Shown: piece after piece, positions 16,161-23,982 of the stretch | How positions within the stretch are numbered: position 1 is the first letter of the stretch | How the letters are laid out: each line of letters begins with the position of its first letter | Assembly: GCA_937895935.1 (NCBI GenBank) | Contig: CALBKX010000033.1 | Coordinates: 1-28,147 of the forward strand | DNA from: an uncultured Clostridia bacterium | Lineage (GTDB): Bacteria > Bacillota > Clostridia > Christensenellales > UBA1242 | DNA: 28,147 bases | Reading direction: 5' to 3' | Program-made: the position numbers and the translations under genes | The notes under the pieces: model-generated | What the model saw: the letters and a program-made list of their open reading frames with translations, nothing else | What the model was told of the DNA's origin: nothing | Database searches by the model: none

Positions 16161-17257
16161 TAGAATACTCTAAAGATGAAAAAGCTTTAATTTTTTTAAG
16201 TCAATTTGATTTTATTACTCATAAAAGATTCAAAGATATTTTAGAGGAATTAAATTGTCCTGGGGATATTTTTGATTTAAAAAATTTAAAATTGAAAGAA
16301 ATTAAAGATATTTTAAAAGATAACTATGAACTTTTTATAGATACATTAAAAAATTTCAATCAAAAAACATTTTTTGAAATATTGGACAAAAGAGGCATTA
16401 ATTGTTTGACTATTTTGTCTGATAAATATCCAGATAATTTAAAACGTCTTGCTCAACCTCCTTATGTTTTGTATTATGTGGGAAACATAGAACTTTTAAA
16501 AACAAAACTAATTGCTATGGTAGGCACTAGAAATCCGTCAACTTATGGAAAAATTGTAACAGAAAAATTATCTAAAGAAATAGCCTCAAATGGCATCACA
16601 ATTGTCAGTGGGCTTGCTAGTGGAATAGATAAAATTTCTCACGAGGGTGCACTTTCCGTTAATGGCAATACTGTGGCTGTTTTGGGTGGAGGTTTTGACC
16701 ATATTTTCCCTGCAATGAACATCAATTTGGCACGCGACATAGCGAAAAAAGGACTAATTTTAACTGAATATTATTTAAGCACAAATCCTACAAAATTTAC
16801 TTTTCCTGCAAGAAATAGAATCATAGCCGCTTTAAGCGATGCCATAATAATAACTGAAGCAGGTAAGAAAAGTGGCAGTTTGTACACTATGGAATTTGGT
16901 GCAGAAATAGGTGTTGATACTTATTGTGTTCCAGGAAATATTACAAACGAATTATCTTATTCTACAAATGAACTCATAAAAAGAGGCGTGGTAGCTTGTA
17001 TCACTAGTGCTAATGATATACTATGTTTATATGGAATAAAAAAATCAGAAACAAAAAAAATTCAAAACAAAGCCACACAACTTTCAATTGAAGAAAGCGA
17101 AATTTGTCATTTTTTAAAAGACGGCGAAAAATCTTTTGAATATTTGCAAGAAAAGACTGGTTATTCCACTCAAAATTTAAATATCAGTTTGACATCATTA
17201 GAAATTAATGGAATAATTAAAAAACTAGCGGGTAACACTTTTATATTGTGCCCATAA
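16157..17257 (+). CDS. dprA: DNA processing protein DprA (Smf)
   Basis: Binds single-stranded DNA taken up during transformation and loads RecA. 366 residues from ATG 16157: N-terminal helical domain (1-75), Rossmann-like core with YPDNLKRLAQPPYVLYYVG, VGTRNPSTYG (122-131), SGLASGID (151-158), GGGFDHIFPAMN, FPARNRIIAALSDAI and GSLYTMEFGAE, and a C-terminal winged helix (about 305-366, EESEICHFLKDGEKSFEYL). ATG 16157 overlaps the yifB stop by 4 bases, with AGGAAG 9 bases upstream. A TTG at 16151 is in frame but lacks a properly spaced binding site. Confidence 0.95.
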   Translation: MIEYSKDEKALIFLSQFDFITHKRFKDILEELNCPGDIFDLKNLKLKEIKDILKDNYELFIDTLKNFNQKTFFEILDKRGINCLTILSDKYPDNLKRLAQPPYVLYYVGNIELLKTKLIAMVGTRNPSTYGKIVTEKLSKEIASNGITIVSGLASGIDKISHEGALSVNGNTVAVLGGGFDHIFPAMNINLARDIAKKGLILTEYYLSTNPTKFTFPARNRIIAALSDAIIITEAGKKSGSLYTMEFGAEIGVDTYCVPGNITNELSYSTNELIKRGVVACITSANDILCLYGIKKSETKKIQNKATQLSIEESEICHFLKDGEKSFEYLQEKTGYSTQNLNISLTSLEINGIIKKLAGNTFILCP

Positions 17258-17269
17258 AATGGAGATAAA

Positions 17270-19345
17270 ATGAAATTAGTTATTATTGAATCACCAAATA
17301 AAAGAGAATCTCTAAAAAAATATTTAGGCGAAGGTTTTGAAGTTATGTCAACAAAAGGTCATATCCGTGATTTGCCAATAAAAACTTTTGCGATTGATAT
17401 TAAAAACAATTTTAAACCTACATATGAAATTATGCCTGACAAAAATAATATTGTAAATGAACTTAAGCGTGAAGCAAAAAAAGCAGATGAAATATTAATT
17501 GCTTCCGACCCTGATAGAGAGGGTGAAGCCATAGCTTGGCATATTGCTTACATTTTAGGTATTGATGAGAATCAAAAATGCAGAATAACTTTTAATGAGA
17601 TTTCTAAAACTGCCGTGCAAAATGCTTTAACAAAACCTAGAATAATTGACCAAAATTTAGTTGATGCACAACAAGCAAGGAGAATTTTGGATAGGCTTGT
17701 GGGTTATAAGGTTTCACCTATCATATGTAAAAAAATCAAATCTAATTTGAGTGCAGGTAGAGTTCAATCCGTTTGTTTAAAACTTGTTGTTGACAGAGAA
17801 CGTGAAATTTTAAATTTTAAACCAGAAGAATATTGGACAGTGGCCGTTGATTTGAATAAACAAAATGATAAGCAAATTTTTAAAGCGCTAGCAGTTTTGT
17901 ATAAAGGTAAAAAGGTCAAATTTAAAAATAGAGAAGAAGTTGAAAATGCAACATTAGACATTGAAAAGGCAGAGTATAAAATCACAAAAATAAAACGAAG
18001 CAAAACTTTATCTCACGCACCAGCTCCTTTTACAACTTCAACGATGCAACAAGAAGCACAAAATAAGGCTGGACTTAGCACTGCTCAGGCAACAAAAGTT
18101 GCACAAATATTATATGAAGGTGTGGAAATCCCAGGCGAAGGAAAAACTGCTTTAATAACATATATCAGAACAGATTCAACACGTGTTTCTCAGGACGCAG
18201 TTGAAATGGCAAAAAAATATATTGGCAAAGAATATGGAGAAAAATACTTGCCTAATAAACCAAACGTTTATGCAAGCAAAAAAGAAGCACAAGATGCTCA
18301 CGAAGCAATAAGACCAATTACACTGGATAGACGTCCAGACGATTTAAAAAGTTGTTTAAAACCTGAAGTGTATAAATTATATAAACTTATTTATGAACGT
18401 TTCTTAGCAAGCCAAATGTCACCAGCAGAATATGATAATGTCACTGTTGATATTCAAGCAAACGATTTAACGTTTAGAGTTACAGGTAAAACAATGACGT
18501 TTGCTGGTTGGACAAGTGCATATAAACAAGTTGAAGAAAAACAGGAAAATAGCGAAGAGATAACAGATAAACTGCCATTAATACAAGAAGGTGAAATTTT
18601 GCATTTCAATTCAATTAAAAAAGAACAAAAGTTTACAAAACCGCCTTCAAGATATACTGAATCGTCATTGATTAAGGCTATGGATGAATATGGCATTGGC
18701 AGACCAGCAACATATGCTCCAACAATTGCCGTTTTAGCGAATAGGAATTACACTGAAAAAGATAAAAAATATTTATATCCAACTGAAATTGGAATGAAAG
18801 TGACTGATTTCCTTCAAAAGTATTTTAGCAGTATTTTTAACATAGATTTTACTGCAGATATGGAAACAAAACTAGATGATATTGCAGAAAAAAACGAAGA
18901 TTGGCATAAAGTAATTAGTAAGTTTTGGAGATTTTTGGAGCCACTATTAACTAACGCAAATGATGGAGAAAAAATGAAGGCTGAGCCAGAAAAAACCGAC
19001 ATAAAATGTGAAAAGTGTGGTCACTTTATGGTAATTCGTGAGGGCAAATATGGTAAATTTTTGGGATGTTCAAATTTCCCAACTTGCAAAAATATTAAGC
19101 CTTTAGACCAAATAGTTTATAAGGGTATTTGTCCAAAGTGTGGCAAACGTATGACCGAAAGAAAAAGTAAGTCTGGCAAAGTTTATTTTTCTTGTGAAGA
19201 TTATACAAATTGCAAATTTATGAGTTGGGATGAACCAACTGGTAAGGTATGCCCAAAATGTGGTGAATATTTAGTTAAAAAAACATTCAAAGGTAAAACC
19301 ACAACAAAATGTAGTAATAAGGAATGTGATTACATTGAAGAATAA
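17270..19345 (+). CDS. topA: DNA topoisomerase I
   Basis: Type IA topoisomerase that relaxes negative supercoils. 691 residues: Toprim domain with Glu7 (IIESPNK) and SDPDREGE (Asp80, Asp82), the QARRILDRLVGY motif, catalytic Tyr298 in ALITYIRTDSTR, HEAIRPI, and SSLIKAMDEYGIGRPATYAPT. The C-terminus has three Cys4 zinc ribbons (CEKCG...GCSNFPTC, CPKCG...SCEDYTNC, CPKCG...CSNKEC). GGAG precedes ATG 17270, 12 bases after dprA. Complete and typical for Bacillota, as is the location between dprA and trmFO. Confidence 0.97.
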   Translation: MKLVIIESPNKRESLKKYLGEGFEVMSTKGHIRDLPIKTFAIDIKNNFKPTYEIMPDKNNIVNELKREAKKADEILIASDPDREGEAIAWHIAYILGIDENQKCRITFNEISKTAVQNALTKPRIIDQNLVDAQQARRILDRLVGYKVSPIICKKIKSNLSAGRVQSVCLKLVVDREREILNFKPEEYWTVAVDLNKQNDKQIFKALAVLYKGKKVKFKNREEVENATLDIEKAEYKITKIKRSKTLSHAPAPFTTSTMQQEAQNKAGLSTAQATKVAQILYEGVEIPGEGKTALITYIRTDSTRVSQDAVEMAKKYIGKEYGEKYLPNKPNVYASKKEAQDAHEAIRPITLDRRPDDLKSCLKPEVYKLYKLIYERFLASQMSPAEYDNVTVDIQANDLTFRVTGKTMTFAGWTSAYKQVEEKQENSEEITDKLPLIQEGEILHFNSIKKEQKFTKPPSRYTESSLIKAMDEYGIGRPATYAPTIAVLANRNYTEKDKKYLYPTEIGMKVTDFLQKYFSSIFNIDFTADMETKLDDIAEKNEDWHKVISKFWRFLEPLLTNANDGEKMKAEPEKTDIKCEKCGHFMVIREGKYGKFLGCSNFPTCKNIKPLDQIVYKGICPKCGKRMTERKSKSGKVYFSCEDYTNCKFMSWDEPTGKVCPKCGEYLVKKTFKGKTTTKCSNKECDYIEE

Positions 19346-20645
19346 AGAAGTTATAGTTATAGGTGCAGGACTATCTGGCTGTGAAGCATCTCTATATTTA
19401 GCCAATAAAGGCGTAAAAGTTAAACTATATGAAATGAAAAAAATTAAAAAAACACCAGCCGAAAAAAGTGATAATTTTGCTGAACTGGTTTGTTCAAATA
19501 GTTTAAAATCTGTTGACCCTTTATCTGCTAGTGGGCTTTTAAAACTTGAAATGGAAAAACTTGGTTCTACTCTTTTGCAAGTAGCAAAAAAGTGCAGTGT
19601 GCCAAGCGGTGGTGCATTATCTGTAAATAGAGAGCAATTTAGCGAAACAATAACAAATTTAATTTATAATAATCCCAATATCGAAATATTTGATGAAGTT
19701 GTATCAAACATTGACATAAATAAACCAACAATAATAGCGTGTGGACCATTAATAGATAATGAATTGTTTGAAAACTTAAAAAAAATAATTGGTGACGAGT
19801 CGTGTTACTTTTATGATGCAATTGCACCAATAGTAACTTTAGAAAGCATAGATATGTCTAGGGCATATTGGGGCAATAGGTATAACAAAGGCGACACAAA
19901 AGATTACTTAAATTGTCTATTAAATAAAGATGAATATTTGTTGTTTTATAATGAACTAATTAATGCCAAAAGTGTAGCCTTACACGAATTTGAAAAAGTA
20001 AAGGTGTTTGAAGGTTGTATGCCAGTTGAAATAATGGCAAAAAGAGGACTTGATGCTCTTAGATATGGTCCAATGAAACCTGTAGGGATAAAAGATCCTA
20101 GAATAGATGAAAAACCATATGCGGTTGTACAATTAAGAAAAGAAAATTTACTTGGCGACAACTTAAATATGGTTGGTTTTCAAACAAATTTAACCTTTTC
20201 TGAACAAAAAAGAGTTTTTAGTTTAATTCCCGCTTTAAAAAATGCAGAATTTGTTAGATATGGTACTATGCACAGAAATTCATATATAAACGCACCAAAA
20301 TGCTTGAATGAGTTTTCTGCTTCAAAAAAACATCCTAATATATTTATTGCAGGGCAACTTTCTGGCGTTGAAGGTTACGTGGAAAGTATGGCTAGTGGTC
20401 TATATTGTGCAATAAATATGTATCAATTATTAAATGATAAAAATCTTATTAGTTTGCCAAGTACAACCGTTCTTGGGGCAATCCAAAATTATATAGCTTT
20501 TTGTCCAGAAAAAAATTTTCAACCGATGAATGCAAATTATGGCATTGTTCAAGCAGAAAATATGCGAGATAAAGAAGAAAAAAAGAAAATAATTTTGGAA
20601 AAATCAATGAAGGAAATAGAAATATTTTTAAGTAAAATTAATTGA
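19335..20645 (+). CDS. trmFO: tRNA (uracil-54-C5)-methyltransferase, folate/FAD-dependent
   Basis: Makes m5U54 (ribothymidine) in tRNA using methylene-tetrahydrofolate and FADH2. About 436 residues. FAD-binding VIGAGLSGCEASLYLA at the N-terminus, then ELVCSNSLKS, the Cys-containing FEGCMPVE, RYGPMKPVG, GFQTNLTF, FVRYGTMHRNSYINAP, and the end motif GQLSGVEGYVESMASG. TTG 19335 is preferred because AAGGAA (19319-19324) is 10 bases upstream, inside the end of topA; GTG 19326 is the alternative. The stop is TGA and the family sequence ends there, which supports TGA as a normal stop in this genome. In Bacillus xerC follows, but here hslV comes next. Confidence 0.95.
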   Translation: MKNKEVIVIGAGLSGCEASLYLANKGVKVKLYEMKKIKKTPAEKSDNFAELVCSNSLKSVDPLSASGLLKLEMEKLGSTLLQVAKKCSVPSGGALSVNREQFSETITNLIYNNPNIEIFDEVVSNIDINKPTIIACGPLIDNELFENLKKIIGDESCYFYDAIAPIVTLESIDMSRAYWGNRYNKGDTKDYLNCLLNKDEYLLFYNELINAKSVALHEFEKVKVFEGCMPVEIMAKRGLDALRYGPMKPVGIKDPRIDEKPYAVVQLRKENLLGDNLNMVGFQTNLTFSEQKRVFSLIPALKNAEFVRYGTMHRNSYINAPKCLNEFSASKKHPNIFIAGQLSGVEGYVESMASGLYCAINMYQLLNDKNLISLPSTTVLGAIQNYIAFCPEKNFQPMNANYGIVQAENMRDKEEKKKIILEKSMKEIEIFLSKIN

Positions 20646-20701
20646 ATAGTTTATTGGGGGAAAAAAGAAGATTTTTGTTTTAATACAAACAAGGAGGATA
20701 T

Positions 20702-21241
20702 ATGGAAAATATGTTAAAAGGCACAACTATTTGTGCTGTAAAAAAAGATGGAAAAACTGTTATTTGTGGTGATGGTCAGGTAACTATGTCACAAAGTGTT
20801 ATATTTAAAAACAATGCAGTTAAAGTGCGTAGGATTTATAACAACAAAGTTGTTGTAGGCTTTGCTGGTTCGGTTGCTGATGCTTTTAGTTTAAGTGAAC
20901 GTTTTGAACAAATGTTAAACAAATATGCTGGAAATTTGATGAAGTCCGCAGTTGAGCTTGCATCTCTTTGGAGAATGGATAAGGCACTTAGAAAGCTTGA
21001 AGCGATGATGATTGTTGCTGATAAGGAACAATTACTTATAGTTTCTGGTATGGGAGATGTAATTGAACCTGAAGACAATGTTTGTGCAATAGGCAGCGGT
21101 GGTAATTATGCTTTGGCTGCTGCAAAAGCATTAAAAGAAAATACAAATATGTCAGCAAGAGAAATCGCTGAAAAAGCTTTGACAATTGCAGGAGACATTT
21201 GTGTGTTCACAAATCATCATTTAACTATTGAGGAGGTGTAA
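20702..21241 (+). CDS. hslV: ATP-dependent protease HslV (ClpQ), proteolytic subunit
   Basis: Threonine protease forming a double hexamer fed by HslU. 179 residues: catalytic Thr8 in GTTICAV after a seven-residue propeptide, GDGQVT, VRRIY, GFAGSVADAF, DWRxD-like LWRMDKALRKLEAMM, GMGDVIEP, AIGSGGNYALAAA, and AGDICVFTNHH. A longer propeptide than the single Met of E. coli is usual in Bacillota. AAGGAGG precedes ATG 20702 by 4 bases, and a 6-bp hairpin TTGTTT/AAACAA (20675-20692) abuts that site. Overlaps none; hslU starts 2 bases after the stop. Confidence 0.97.
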   Translation: MENMLKGTTICAVKKDGKTVICGDGQVTMSQSVIFKNNAVKVRRIYNNKVVVGFAGSVADAFSLSERFEQMLNKYAGNLMKSAVELASLWRMDKALRKLEAMMIVADKEQLLIVSGMGDVIEPEDNVCAIGSGGNYALAAAKALKENTNMSAREIAEKALTIAGDICVFTNHHLTIEEV

Positions 21242-21242
21242 A

Positions 21243-22541
21243 ATGGAATTAACTCCAAAACAAATCGTAGACGAATTAGATAAATATATTATTGGACAAA
21301 ACGAGGCAAAAAAAGCCGTTGCTGTTGCTTTAAGAAATAGATATCGCAGAAATTCTTTAAAAAAAGAAGTGCGTGATGAAATTACTCCAAAAAACATAAT
21401 AATGAAAGGTCCAACTGGTGTTGGTAAAACTGAAATTGCAAGAAGGCTTGCACGTCTTGTTAAAGCACCTTTTGTTAAAGTTGAAGCAACAAAATACACT
21501 GAAGTGGGTTATGTAGGCAGAGATGTTGAAAGTATGATTAGAGATCTTGTAACTGTTTCTATTAATATGGTTAAGGAAGAAAAAACAAAAGAAGTGGAAG
21601 CAAAAGCCACCATTTTGGTTGCTAACAAAATTTGTGACATACTTTTTAAAACACAATCACCATCTGAAAATGAAGAATTAAAAAGTAAAGAAGCAATAAA
21701 AATTGATTATTTTGATGGTAAATATGATAAAGAAATAATTGAAGTTGAAGTTGTTGAACAACAAAAACAAATGAACATAATTGAAGGCGTTGGAGAAATA
21801 AACTTTGGAGGAATTTTAGGTGGGATGTTCCCAAATAAAAAATCTCGAAAAAAGATGACGGTTGCCAAAGCAAGAGAAATTCTTTTAAGTGAAGAGGAAG
21901 ATAAATTAATAGATAAAGATGCAGTAAATGCAGAAGGACTTAGAAGGGCGGAAGAAGAAGGAATAATTTTTATTGATGAAATGGATAAAATTATTGGTAA
22001 TTCATCTTCAAATGGCCCAGATGTTTCTAGGGAGGGTGTTCAAAGAGATATTCTTCCAATTGTAGAAGGTTGCACAGTAAACACTAAATATGGCAATGTA
22101 AAAACTGACTTTATTTTATTCATTTGTGCTGGAGCTTTCCACGTTTCTAAAATTGAGGATATGATACCTGAACTACAAGGTCGTTTCCCAGTTGTGGTTG
22201 AACTTGATAGTTTAACAAAAGAGGATTTCAAACGTATTTTAAAAGAACCTAAAAATGCAATAATAAAGCAATATGAAAGTTTGCTTTCAGTTGACAAAGT
22301 TAACTTAAGTTTTACTGATGACGCTTTAGAAGAATTAGCATCAATTGCTGAAGAAGAAAATGAATCAAGTGAAAATATTGGTGCAAGACGTCTTCATACA
22401 CTAATGGAAAAACTATTAGAAGAAATATCTTTTGTAGCAAATGGTGAACAAGAAATTAATCTTGAAATTAATGCAAATTATGTTAATGGTGTGTTTAAAG
22501 ATAAAATAGAATCTCACGACCTTAAAAAATATATTTTGTAA
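21243..22541 (+). CDS. hslU: ATP-dependent protease ATPase subunit HslU (ClpY)
   Basis: AAA+ unfoldase that feeds substrates to HslV. 432 residues: Walker A GPTGVGKT (56-63), pore loop GYVGRD (89-94), the I-domain insertion (about 105-235) with GGILGGMFPNKKSRKK, Walker B GIIFIDEMDKI (around 240-250), sensor sequences in LQGRFPVVVEL and GARRLHTLMEKLLEEI, and the C-terminal tail ending in KKYIL, which inserts into HslV. ATG 21243 is chosen because GAGGAGGTG lies 4 bases upstream; the in-frame TTG at 21228 lies before that site. codY, which follows in Bacillus, is absent. Confidence 0.97.
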   Translation: MELTPKQIVDELDKYIIGQNEAKKAVAVALRNRYRRNSLKKEVRDEITPKNIIMKGPTGVGKTEIARRLARLVKAPFVKVEATKYTEVGYVGRDVESMIRDLVTVSINMVKEEKTKEVEAKATILVANKICDILFKTQSPSENEELKSKEAIKIDYFDGKYDKEIIEVEVVEQQKQMNIIEGVGEINFGGILGGMFPNKKSRKKMTVAKAREILLSEEEDKLIDKDAVNAEGLRRAEEEGIIFIDEMDKIIGNSSSNGPDVSREGVQRDILPIVEGCTVNTKYGNVKTDFILFICAGAFHVSKIEDMIPELQGRFPVVVELDSLTKEDFKRILKEPKNAIIKQYESLLSVDKVNLSFTDDALEELASIAEEENESSENIGARRLHTLMEKLLEEISFVANGEQEINLEINANYVNGVFKDKIESHDLKKYIL

Positions 22542-22571
22542 TTTTTGATTAATTTTTAACAAAAGGACAAA

Positions 22572-23111
22572 ATGGAAAAAATAATTAAAGTTGATTTAAA
22601 TGATAATGAAATTGGAGAAATAGAAAAAACAAAAGCACATACTTCTCCAATTCTTCATCGTGCATTTTCCGTATTTTTGTATGATGGCGATAAAATTTTG
22701 CTTCAAAAACGAGCAAAAAACAAATATCATTCTGGTGGACTATATGCAAATTCGTGTTGTTCTCACCAAAGACTAAATCAAGAATTTTTCGAATCCGTAA
22801 AAAAAAGAGTAAGTTTTGAATTAGGAGTAAATGAAAATTTAGACTATAAAGAGTTGTTTACCTTCACTTATCTTTCCAAATATAATGATAATTTGTATGA
22901 GTATGAATTGGATCACGTTATAGTTGCTCCATTTGATAAATCAAAAAAAATTATGTTCAACAAGGAAGAAATTGAATGCGTAGAGTGGGTTAGTATTGAC
23001 CATATAAAAAAAGACTTGGTGACAAATCCAGAGAAATACGCAACTTGGTTTATAATTTGTGCACCAAAGGTAATAGATTATTTGGAAAATATATGTAAAG
23101 TTAAAATTTAA
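22572..23111 (+). CDS. idi: Isopentenyl-diphosphate delta-isomerase, type 1 (Nudix)
   Basis: Interconverts isopentenyl and dimethylallyl diphosphate. 179 residues. Metal ligands of the E. coli enzyme have counterparts: His23, His29/30 region, Cys63 and His65 in NSCCSHQR, Glu83 (SFELG), Glu110 and Glu112 (YEYELDHV). The Nudix-box glycine before the catalytic helix is not kept (LNQEFFESVKKR instead of G-E), but the metal-binding Glu is. AAAGGA precedes the ATG, 30 bases after hslU, so it is likely the last gene of the operon. Type 1 is less usual than the flavin-dependent type 2 in Bacillota. Confidence 0.92.
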   Translation: MEKIIKVDLNDNEIGEIEKTKAHTSPILHRAFSVFLYDGDKILLQKRAKNKYHSGGLYANSCCSHQRLNQEFFESVKKRVSFELGVNENLDYKELFTFTYLSKYNDNLYEYELDHVIVAPFDKSKKIMFNKEEIECVEWVSIDHIKKDLVTNPEKYATWFIICAPKVIDYLENICKVKI

Positions 23112-23126
23112 ACAAATAAATTTTAA
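23105..23126 (+). repeat. 22-bp direct repeat, left copy
   Basis: Begins with AATTTAAACAAATAAATT and ends TTAA; overlaps the last codons and stop of idi. It is repeated exactly at 23315-23336, so the two copies bracket structured repeat B. Confidence 0.9.
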
Positions 23127-23314
23127 GTTGCTAAACGCAACCACTTTGATAAATCAAGGCATCACAGGTTTGAATATTAATAAATTTATATGTGTTACGA
23201 TTTCAAGTGTTAGTTTATGCAAGCATAAAAACACTTTCTATCGTTCCTTAAATATAACAATCAGTTTTGCTTGAATATACCTTTGGTGCATTCAGACAAA
23301 ACTTCCAATAAAAG
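23127..23314 (+). repeat. Intergenic structured repeat, copy B, between 22-bp direct repeats
   Basis: 188 bp without coding content. It starts with a small hairpin GTTGC/GCAAC (23127-23141). The main hairpin (23197-23244) has arms ACGAT/ATCGT, AAGTGTT/AACACTT and TTTATGC/GCATAAA, 19 bp in all, with a 3x3 internal loop and a 2-base bulge. Bases 23260-23310 are the reverse complement of 5858-5908 with three transitions in 51 positions. The hairpin part aligns with copy C (3725-3778). Confidence 0.8.
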
Positions 23315-23336
23315 AATTTAAACAAATAAATTTTAA
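23315..23336 (+). repeat. 22-bp direct repeat, right copy
   Basis: Exact copy of 23105-23126, 210 bp downstream, just before the PRC-barrel gene region. Too long for an ordinary transposon target duplication, but its position at both edges of repeat B is striking. Confidence 0.9.
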
Positions 23337-23391
23337 TGTGTATACAAAAAGTATGCACATTTTTGTTTTATATTGCATATATGAGCATAAG

Positions 23392-23688
23392 GTGGAATCG
23401 TCTTTTTTAGAATTAAGATGTAAGGAAGTTATTAATGTGACCGATGGTAAAAAACTTGGTCGCATAATTGATATTGTCTTCGATTTGCCGACTGGAAAAA
23501 TTAAAGGATTTGTTGTCCCGGTAAATAGGGGAGGATTTAGTTTATTTAAGTCTAGCCAACAAATTTTTATTCCATATAACCAAATTTGTAAAATAGGAGC
23601 AGATACTATTCTAGTTGAACTCTATTTTGACGGCTCAAATTCAAATGCTTATGTTTTAAACGCACCAAGTAGTGACAAAAAACAATAA
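23392..23688 (+). CDS. YlmC/YmxH-family PRC-barrel protein
   Basis: The family has one PRC-barrel domain of about 80-90 residues and is found in spore-forming Bacillota; its molecular role is not well established. The core reads FLELRCKEVINVTDGKKLGRII, VFDLPTGKIKGFVVP, then QQIFIPYNQICKIGADTILVEL, which is the YlmC/YmxH pattern. The C-terminus adds about 20 residues (DGSNSNAYVLNAPSSDKKQ). The frame is open back to GTG 23338, but family similarity begins at the SSFLEL stretch, so GTG 23392 (98 residues) is preferred; there is no clear ribosome binding site for either, and ATG 23353 is a further option. It stands alone between repeat B and the surface protein gene. Confidence 0.8.
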   Translation: MESSFLELRCKEVINVTDGKKLGRIIDIVFDLPTGKIKGFVVPVNRGGFSLFKSSQQIFIPYNQICKIGADTILVELYFDGSNSNAYVLNAPSSDKKQ

Positions 23689-23781
23689 CAAAACCAACAT
23701 AAGTATTTGATATTTAGAGGTTAGTTTTATATTTGATAATAGTTAAAATTATTTAAAGTTTTTTTGCAATAAAATACATAT

Positions 23782-23818
23782 TTTTTGGTTAAAATAAAAA
23801 AACTAAAGTAACCAAAAA
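23782..23818. repeat. 10-bp inverted repeat upstream of the G-tract promoter
   Basis: TTTTTGGTTA (23782-23791) and TAACCAAAAA (23809-23818), perfect arms with a 17-base loop, about 40 bp before the -35 box. There is no T run on the plus strand, so an operator or upstream element is as likely as a terminator of the PRC-barrel gene. Confidence 0.5.
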
Positions 23819-23857
23819 TTATGAGTTTTAAAAAGTGCAAAAACTTTTTTTAATCTC

Positions 23858-23883
23858 TTGACATCGCGGGGGGGATATATAAT
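23858..23883 (+). promoter_or_regulatory. Surface-protein promoter with a G7 tract in its spacer
   Basis: Perfect TTGACA (23858-23863) and TATAAT (23878-23883) are separated by only 14 bp, and half of that spacer is seven consecutive G (23868-23874). Consensus spacing is 17, so G-tract length should set promoter strength. Predicted start near 23890, 5' UTR about 93 bases, with AAAGGGG before ATG 23983. Confidence 0.65.
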
Positions 23884-23982
23884 GATTTTATAAGGAAGTT
23901 AAAATTTTGTTTAAAAATTTAGTTTTATAAATAAGTCTGTTTTTAATTTTCTTGTCTTAAAAATAACGAAAGGGGATAAATA

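Noticed and set aside
21228..21242. Upstream start for hslU
   Set aside because: The perfect GAGGAGGTG site would lie inside the coding sequence; family N-terminus begins at MELTPKQIV (ATG 21243).
23105..23336. attL/attR of an integrated element
   Set aside because: Only 188 bp lie between the direct repeats and no integrase or tRNA gene is present.
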